From Euphorbia lathyris (taxonomy: Eukaryota; Streptophyta; Magnoliopsida; Malpighiales; Euphorbiaceae): a stretch of 64,000 nt of DNA. Under the pieces are notes generated by a model. The model worked only from the letters and a program-made list of their open reading frames with translations, searched no databases and was not told the DNA's origin. Shown here piece by piece: positions 57,019-64,000 of the stretch (within the stretch, counting starts at the first letter, position 1; every line of letters begins with the position of its first letter). The stretch is from contig NC_088912.1 of NCBI RefSeq assembly GCF_963576675.1, positions 57,916,895 to 57,980,894 of the forward strand, read 5' to 3'. The position numbers were made by a program, and so were the translations under genes.

Positions 57019-58828
57019 GATTTTAAGAGTGTTTTAATTTAACCTGAGAGTGAGAAAGAGTAAACGTATGTTATTCATTTGCTTTAAAGTACATCAATCT
57101 AAAATTATAGGTCTTTTGATTCATTTTAAATTGCTCCCACTATTTTGCCAAATTAATAGCCCTCCATATTAATTTGAAGAATTTCAAAAATCCTTTAGTG
57201 AGCCAGGATCCTAACTCCTGAGATTTCGCCTTGAGTTTGCTCAACAAGCTAGTCTCATTTGTTAGGTAGATTCATGTAATCAATCACATCTTTAATGTGA
57301 TTCCTAGGTTATTGGGTTACTAACCACATTAGTAACTAATATGCTATTCATATTAATCCCAACCATATTGCCCATTAGTCTATGATAACATGAGTTTGCT
57401 CATCCAATTATCATAATCCAATTTAAGTATTACCCCATATTCATGAAAGAACGATTTTCGATAATTCAGGTGTTACCATAAGACCCCGAGCTTGAGTTTG
57501 CTCAACAACCCAAAGGCCCCCAGTACTGCCGGCTGAATTATAATATTAGGGAGGGGCAACCGATTTTAATAACTTGCTTATTTACTTAACTTTTAATTAG
57601 TGGGCGATTTTTATTTCAAGTCTTATAATCTAACTTAGTCTTGATTTGCTTTAGCATACATCAGACACATACATTGGTGTTATGGACATATTATCTAAAT
57701 TATTCCGTCGAGCCAGAGACGGAATAAAAGGCCAAACCTAGGGAAATACTAACTATTACATATTTCTCTTTAGGTCCTCCGTCTTCTCCATGGCGCCTCG
57801 AAATTACATATTAATTTCTATACTACTAAAGAAAACTTCAATTAACTTGAAGAGAATTAGATAAGAGGAGAAATTACAATAGATAGTAGAAAGGCAGGAC
57901 TCGCAAGCCCTATTTCAAAAATACCAAAAGACTAAAAGAGGGTCCAAATATGTCCATAACTCCAAACATGCATAGACTCAATTAAATAAATTTAATTGGT
58001 TGATTACATAAGTACTTTATGTAATATTTAGGTTAATCACATTAACACATCAAATTAACTTTCATCCAATTTTAATTCTAACAGTTTCGTATCTTCTATA
58101 TTAATCTTTTAGATTAATACAACTATACAAAACTTTAATTATGCATGTCCCAATTATTTTGATTTCAATTCATTTAATACTTTTGATTTACAAATAGGTA
58201 AAACAAACTTTGAAATAAATTTTTCATTCGATAATCAAAACATAAAACTATTAATTTCTGAAACATATATATATACAAATACATTTAAAACTCAGTTTTA
58301 TTTAAAAACAATTTTAAAAATAAAATAGAGGTCCTCTCATGCCGGGCCCGCAAAAAGGGGCCCGAGACTCACGGCGCCGCCGCCGTTTGGCAGCAGCGCC
58401 GTGGCTGGCCGCCGCTGCCTTACGGCAGCGGCGCCCAGCCGCCCAAGGTTGCTGCCTCGCGACGCAACCCGGACTGCTGTCCGTTTTTTATTATAATTAT
58501 ATATATATATATATATATATATCAGTTCTAAAACGATTTTCAGAAAATAAGAAAACCTATTATAGATTTTTCGTTTTATCTTTAGAATCAATAAAACTAA
58601 CTTTTATCTATCTAACTATAAAACTAATAGATTTTGTTATAATGATTATCAATCAAAATTATTAGGAACATATGCATAAACTATTTTAATTAACAATTAA
58701 TTAAAACTTATTTATCTTTAGAACTAATTAATCAAAACAGTTTTGTTAATTAACCTAACTATAAATATTTATTCAATCTGATTGAAAAATCTTTTAATTT
58801 TCATATATGAAATAACGGATTTAACGCA
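57019..58828 (-). other. Copia leader with GC-rich island and AT microsatellite
   Basis: 1.8 kb of AT-rich leader, long for a copia element. 58337-58488 is an abrupt GC-rich block (GGCGCCGCCGCCG, CAGCGGCGCCC and similar, with GGGCCCGC/GGGGCCCG palindromes), followed directly by an (AT)n tract at 58497-58521. Weakly open frames through the GC block (58337-58665) have no recognisable content. Several 'gagtttgctcaa' motifs occur at 57235-57510. Confidence 0.55.
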
Positions 58829-58841
58829 GGCTCTGATACCA
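58829..58841 (-). other. Copia primer-binding site
   Basis: On the minus strand TGGTATCAGAGCC follows the LTR end after one base. It is the standard initiator-tRNA-Met type PBS of plant copia elements. Confidence 0.92.
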
Positions 58842-58842
58842 C

Positions 58843-60659
58843 TGATGGAATTTAAGGCTAACGTATGGCAGCGGAAATATAAAATTTTTAACCTTTTTCC
58901 ATTAACCCAAGATCCGTTAATTGTTATTTCATATAAAGAGGGATAGAAGGAAATACATTTTGATGAACTATCTACCGTTGCAAGCGAAGTGCCCTCAACT
59001 CTTACTCCTAGTTCATGAGCACAAAACAAACACAACCCAAAATCAAGTTAGATATCAACCGTATAAAAGCAATCAAGAATAGATTGCCTCTAATCAATCA
59101 ACACAAGATCAAGAAATAAAAGAAAGAGATGAAAATCAATTGAACGGAAGGTAGACAATCTCGTCCTCAAACTTGTGGGTCGAAATTCTCTCTCTCTCTC
59201 TGGCTAGGGTTGGCCGAAATTTACATAGGAGGGGGGTATAAATACTCTATTGTATCTAAACCCTAGTTAGATAGAATTAGGTTACTGAATAAGAATTTAA
59301 TTCGGAATATAATTCTTATTTATTATCTATTAATATATCTAAATATAAAGATAATAATAATAACCTTATAGGATAATAATAGGAGTAATTTTAATCTCAT
59401 TAAACCTCCTAACTTATTTATCCTTTTATTAATTTAATTCACAATCATAATCTAATTAGAATTGTTAAAATCAAATTAAATTATTTATGTATTTTCATAC
59501 ATAAAATCGCTCCCCTCTCTCTACTGGGCCTTAGTGGACTCAGTTGGGCTTCCATCAATTAATTAACATTTGTTTCTCTTTTGGGCTCCAAGTCTTATGT
59601 GTGACCCATTAGGTTCTTATTGCTTCTAGCCGTATGCAACTATTAAATTAATTTTCACAGAATTATATTTAATCTTTGCATAACGGAATGAGTACGCGAA
59701 ATGTGATTAGCAAATCCGAAACATTCCCCTAGAGCTATAAGAAGACAGGTTGATTCTGTCGTTGACCTTTCCGTATTAGTTACAGTATAATTCGATCCTT
59801 TATCAACTACATCCTTGAACTGAATCTTATGACTATGGATAATGTCAAGTCACATATAGCGAGACGTTCGTTTTACTTGTACAGGCCGAGTCAACTCCAA
59901 TTACATAGGTTAAGTGAAATCTGTATTTCAAGTCTTAAGCTATCACCTTGCAAGGATTTAAGTCTTCCACAAGCGATCCTTGGACGTATCTCCCATTTAT
60001 CGGGAGTGACAAATGCTCAATCCAATGTATAATTATCCTGCAATTACTTCCTGTGATACCCAACGTCTGTCGTTCACACCCCAGAGTCATCTCTGTTATG
60101 GATCGTGTTACAACAGGATCAAAGCATCACATTCCGTAATCCAGAATCACTAATTAACATTCCTTTAAGTCTGAGGATTACTTATACCTATTAATACCAA
60201 TGAGATGAACAGGTGACAAGGATGAATCTACCCATCCTGTTATCTCAAGTCGGGTCCCTAATCCTAATGAACTCATTTTCATTGGATCCACGTAACTATC
60301 CAGATATCTGTATATATGAAGCTTGTGAGATCAGCTTTCTGTCTCAACAGAAGACATTGTTACATGCAAGTCTCAACAGTGATATGTCAATCCTAAACAT
60401 ATTACTTGACTTGGGGTGGTTTTAAGTTTATTAGTTTATTATAAAGTTTCGTCTCACTTCATGCTTGTATGAACACTTTATAATCACTTTAAACAAACTT
60501 ATGGATTTCCTTTTATTAGACTTTATTTAGTTCTTAAAAGGGATTGCCTTTATATAGTTATGAAACCATATCTCATTAAAACAAATGATATAAAGAACAC
60601 TTCATTTACATTAAGTTTGTATCCTAGAACAATTGTCTATAGGACACTAAACCCCAACA
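58843..60659 (-). repeat. Copia 5' LTR
   Basis: 1817 bp; minus strand TGTTGGGGTTTAGTGTCC at 60659 to TTAAATTCCATCA at 58843. The outer end is shared with the solo LTR at 27597-29674; the inner end has diverged from CCAACA to CCATCA. Plus-strand open frames inside it (for example 60213-60425) match the equivalent ones in the solo LTR and are not genes. Confidence 0.9.
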
Positions 60660-62982
60660 TTAAGCGGCTGTGGTTCCATGAGAGTAATCGGCTAGTCAGA
60701 CAGTTCGACCAGTTACAGATTGTCAGTTCCGAACCATCGCAGTCGGTAGTTGTGTCTTCTGAATCATCTTCATCCGAGTCTGCTCAGTCTTCGGTCAGTA
60801 TGTCTGCGACCAACGAAAAGGTGGCCGAATTGGAGAATTCTGTGAACAACATTAACGATCAGTTAACCGCGATTTTGGCCCAGCTAGCTGAGCTGGTCTT
60901 GAAGGATAACAAGAGTGGTAGTAAGCGCGCTGAGAATGATGTGAACACTGGCCCCCGCTTTGGGAATGAGGATGACTATCAGGATTATATCCGGAAACAG
61001 CTTGAGAAGGAGAAAGCTAGGGAAGAGGAATGGAAGCAGCACATCACTCAGGAGGTGTAGGATCTGCGCGGGGGAAGCTCCGGGAGTCAGGACTTTTATA
61101 ATTTGAAGAACTGTTTATCGGCAACTGCTTTGCCTTTGAAATTCCGACTCCCTAACATGAAAAAGTTCGACAGAACTGGGGATCCTACCGCTCAATGAAT
61201 CAGTATGTCGCGGTGATGAAACACACGATCTTAACCGAGGAGCAAGTTCTTGGGCTATTCAATACTTATCTGGAAGGGGCTTCCCTCGTATGGTTTCATG
61301 CATTACCGCTGGTGACAAAGAGAGATTGGAAGGAACTAGCGAAGGCATTCATCGCCCAGTATAGCTTCAACACTATGCTTGAAGTTACTTTGAAGGAGCT
61401 AGAGAGCACTAAGCAGCAGGCTGGTGAATCCTTGTCCGACTTTGTGAGGAGGTGGAGAGCGAAGATGGCGGTTATGAAGCAGAAACCGCTTGAGCAGGAT
61501 TAGATCCGAATGGTAGTTGGCAACACGTTGCCGTATATTAAGAATGAGCTGCGGTATATGCCTTTTACCGATTTCAATCAGATGTATAGCTGCGCTTTGA
61601 CAGTTGAGGGGGATGGAGAGCCGAAGAAAGCTTATACCAAGTGGACGAAGTCTGGATATAGTGTCGGAGGGCCAAGTGTGAGTACCGAATCTGCCGCAGT
61701 GAAAGTGCTTGAACTTAATGCTATCGAGAAGAGGCAGTTCGCCAAGTTTGATCAAACCTACGCGAAAGTTTTCGAACGATTGCAGAAAAAGTGATTGTTG
61801 AAAGCCCTCACTCCTTATAACAAGGCGCAGCCTACTCCACAGATGCAAGCTAGAGGGTACTGTGAGTTCCATAGCAACTACGGGCACACTATTGAGAATT
61901 GTGAGAGGTTGAAGCACGAAATTCAATATTTTATTAAGGAGAAGAAGATAGCTGATCCATCGTCAGCAAAACCTTCCACTAGGCGCAATCCATTGCCTAA
62001 TCATAGGGTAAGCATGATTGGATCTGGGCTAGAAGGAGGCTTGATAGTAGAACCCTTCGAGGAAGATGAGGAGGAGTTGTTGGGCTCCGATGAGAAAATG
62101 ACGATAGGAAGTGGAGTTTATGTGTCTTTTCTGGGGGAAGAACCAGTGGATGAGAGGATGGATGATGAATTGGGTGATGGAGCGCCATATGACGAGGACA
62201 ACACCGAAGAGACCGGGCAGGGGTCATCTCGGAGGATTATTCCCGAGTTAAAAGTATTCAGTGGAGTGGAAGATCCTGAGGTCCATCTGTATGAGTATAT
62301 GTGTGCTATGTTTGTTGAACCGTTTGGGATTAACGAAATCGCTCAATGGTTCCACCATTCTTTGATAGGCGGGCCGTGGAGGTGGTTCCGAGCCTTGTCG
62401 GACTCCATTGAGGGTGATTGGTCTCAATTGGCAAGTTTATTCTTGGAGAAGTATAAGAAGGTTAAGGAGAGAGCAGCAGAAAGTAGCGTAATGAAAATTG
62501 GGCCCATCAAGCGCCCGTTACCAGCAGTTAGTAAGTATAACGGCAACAAAGATCCTATGGAACATTTGCACTTCTACTTGTCGGAAATGGGGCCGTTGGG
62601 CTTTAATGAAGAGGAGATCACCAGTTTGTTTTGTAATTCACTAATGGGTGAACCATTGATGTGGTATATGTCACTCCCGATGTACGTTAAGAGCAATTAG
62701 GCCGCAATGACGAAAAGGTTTATCAAAGAATATACGGTATGGATGCTTGCGGAGCAAACACCGAATTCGCCCTCCTATGAGACCCCTGAAGCAGTAATGG
62801 CAATGCCCAAGTATGGCGGATATCGAAATCCAGTTGAGCACGCAACCTCATTCCGCAATCGCATGTATAATGCCGGGTTCCCCCAAAGTGAGTTACACGA
62901 GCATTTTCTGGAAACTCTTACCGGGGACGCTCTGTTGTGGCACCAAGGGTTGTCGGAGGAAGAGATGGGACATTGGATATGA
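60660..62982 (+). pseudogene. Ogre/Tat-like gag with four capsid-like modules
   Basis: After an acidic Ser-rich start and a coiled coil (KVAELENSVNNINDQLTAIL), the frame has TAG at 61058 and a frameshift at 61194, then a single frame to 62982 with stops at 61501, 61792 and 62698. Module 1 (about 61136-61372): MKKFDRTGDP, YLEGASLVWFHALP, DWKELAKAFIAQY. Then FVRRWRAKMAVMKQKPL and a knuckle-like YCEFHSNYGHTIENCERLKH (about 61858). Module 2 (62230-62460): PELKVFSGVEDPE, SLIGGPWRWFRALS, DWSQLASLFLEKY. Module 3 (62512-62739): PAVSKYNGNKDP, SLMGEPLMWYMSLP, MTKRFIKEY. Module 4 (62791-62980): MPKYGGYRNPVEH, TLTGDALLWHQGL, then a stop. Modules 2, 3 and 4 start 282 and 279 bp apart. All fit the Retrotrans_gag pattern G.A..WF..L...W..L...F...Y. 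Protease and pol are absent. Confidence 0.8.
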
Positions 62983-63137
62983 TGAAAACGGGAATCGGAG
63001 TTCAAACTTGGGATCTCTTTCAAGTTGCACGGAATGTGAATATGGAGATCAATTGGAGCATTCAGATTCACAGGAGAATGTTTAAGTTTGATTGGTTTGA
63101 TTCTTTAGGAGTTAATAACAACTTCAAAAAATTTGAT
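62983..63137. other. Junction segment after the multi-module gag
   Basis: Short sequence between the gag stop and the 63-bp repeats. Gag similarity ends here; the start of the following LTR-like sequence could not be fixed. Confidence 0.3.
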
Positions 63138-63300
63138 AAGACGTGGGCACGGCTTAGACGACTTTGGCTTCTGTTTCTCTATAACAAAAGTGACGTGGGA
63201 TTGACGTGGGCACGGCTTAACAGATTTTGGCTTCTATTTCTCCATAACAAAGATGGAGTGGGACTGACGTGGGCACGGCTTAACAGATTTTGGCTTCTGG
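63138..63300. repeat. 63-bp tandem repeat, 2.6 copies, open in one frame
   Basis: GACGTGGGCACGGCTTA recurs at about 63141, 63204 and 63267 (period 63). Because 63 is a multiple of three, one frame reads TWARLNRFWLLFLHNKDGVG-like 21-residue repeats. The repeats look recent. No protein is implied. Confidence 0.8.
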
Positions 63301-64000
63301 ACAAAATTTGGATTGACGGGAATGCAAGGCTTAGTTGGCCCACTTTGTTCTTTATTATTATTTTAGGTTTTTGTTTACCTTCCCTACTTTAGTTAAACTT
63401 CCATTTTTGCCCTTGGTTTAATGTTTAGTGTTATTTGGCTTGTAAGGACATATTAAGTCCGATTTAATTTACTAGCTTAGGTATTTATAGCTTTCTCTTT
63501 TATTGTAACAGGCAGCCAACGTTTTTTATTGAAATTAAAGTTCGAAATTTCTTCTCTTGAGATTCAAGTGAGGGTTTCTCTTGTGTTCTTTGGGGCACTA
63601 CAACTGAACAATTCGGAATCGAATCCTTGTTAGTTAGACTATGGATTGGGTCTTTGCAACTCCGTTTTGTAAAGGTTTTCTTCCGTGATTAAATCGCACC
63701 ACTATTCTGTTCTTTATTATTATTCAATCACCCGCCCAATTTGGAATTGCACTTCATAACAATTTTGTTTTCTTCCTCCTTTGATTGTGTGAGGGATAAG
63801 AAAGAAGAGGGAAAAGACAATTGCAATAATTCTGGATTGATACTCTTCTCAATTCAAGAAAAGAAAAGGAAAAGGCAAAGCAACATAAAAAAAATATCGA
63901 AAAAAAAGCAGTGGATTGGAAAAAAGAGTAGCTGTACCAAATAATCGTCACTCCTATTGGGCGATTATTGTTCTATTCTATTCTTTCGTATCATCACTCT
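63301..64000 (+). other. LTR-like sequence running out of the window
   Basis: No ORF of interest. The order TTGCCCTTGG, a TATA-like GTATTTATAGC at about 63480-63491, AACAGGCAGCCAACG, 'ttcttctcttgagattcaagtgagggtttctcttgtg' (about 63550) and 'gaatcgaatccttgttag' resembles U3-R-U5 of plant LTR elements and the solo LTR at 6663-7736 in style, not in sequence. A possible LTR end or PBS was not found. Purine-rich DNA with GAAAAG runs fills 63790-63935. Confidence 0.4.

Larger units (their letters stand above)
55741..60659 (-). mobile_element. Ty1/copia element, 5' part only (LTR, leader, gag, partial protease)
   Basis: On the minus strand: LTR 60659-58843, PBS 58841-58829, leader, gag and the start of protease to about 55768. 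Integrase, RT, RNase H and the 3' LTR are absent; the left junction with Ogre-like leader lies near 55740-55790 and was not resolved. Both sides of the fragment look like parts of one Ogre-like element (leader left, gag right), so the copia element inserted there and then lost its 3' two-thirds. The LTR is of the same family as the solo LTR at 27597-29674. Confidence 0.8.

Noticed and set aside
58337..58665. Arg/Ala-rich ORF over the GC-rich island
   Set aside because: Low-complexity GC block with an open frame on both strands, no known domain, ends in AT microsatellite sequence.
63138..63300. CRISPR-like array of regularly spaced repeats
   Set aside because: Contiguous tandem repeats with no unique spacers, in plant nuclear DNA. 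No CRISPR array or cas gene was seen anywhere in the window.

Overview
The window is nuclear DNA of a flowering plant, most likely a eudicot. It is AT-rich, has spliceosomal introns, holds one recognisable host gene at the left edge, and is otherwise almost entirely nested transposable elements: Ty3/gypsy of the Athila, Tat and Ogre-like types, Ty1/copia, LINE, MULE, CACTA and hAT. No prokaryotic, organellar, tRNA or rRNA gene was seen. The species cannot be named from the sequence.

Layout. (1) 1-767, minus strand: the 5' part of a Yellow Stripe-Like (YSL, oligopeptide transporter family) metal-chelate transporter gene, cut by the window edge. (2) About 1150-48866: one large Mutator-like element (MULE-1) with long hairpin-rich terminal inverted repeats. 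Stripped of later insertions it would be about 11 kb. It carries two convergent genes: a MuDR-type transposase on the plus strand (10897-11301 and 22813-25545) and a plant mobile domain (PMD) gene on the minus strand (27169-31826). A tandem-repeat array lies between each TIR and its gene.

MULE-1 has been invaded repeatedly. A LINE (2317 to about 10670) sits in the left array and itself contains an hAT element (2454-3276, perfect 8-bp TSD) and a probable solo LTR (6663-7736). An Athila-type gypsy element lacking its 3' LTR (11490-21846) lies between two 220-240-bp direct repeats. A copia solo LTR (27597-29674, perfect 5-bp TSD) interrupts the PMD coding sequence. A CACTA element (32384-47738) sits in the right array and contains a full-length Tat-lineage gypsy element (34751-44729, perfect 5-bp TSD) that carries an antisense gene.

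(3) 48867-51111: a second, degraded MULE transposase (MULE-2), broken by a 2.7-kb Ogre-like LTR (51112-53852) with a GC-rich hairpin array and a TATA box in the loop of a perfect palindrome. Its internal region is interrupted by a 5' copia fragment (55768-60659). The gag that follows (60660-62982) contains four capsid-like modules, the last three in near-constant tandem. (4) 62983-64000: a 63-bp tandem repeat and an LTR-like tail.

Nearly all element genes carry in-frame stops or frameshifts, so this is a heterochromatin-like nest rather than a set of working loci. The YSL exons are intact as far as they can be seen. Points most worth a second look are the transposase/PMD two-gene layout (which mirrors maize MuDR), the hairpin-chain TIR, the multi-capsid gag, the duplicated env-position ORFs of the Athila element with their reiterated hairpin module, and the palindromic TATA box.
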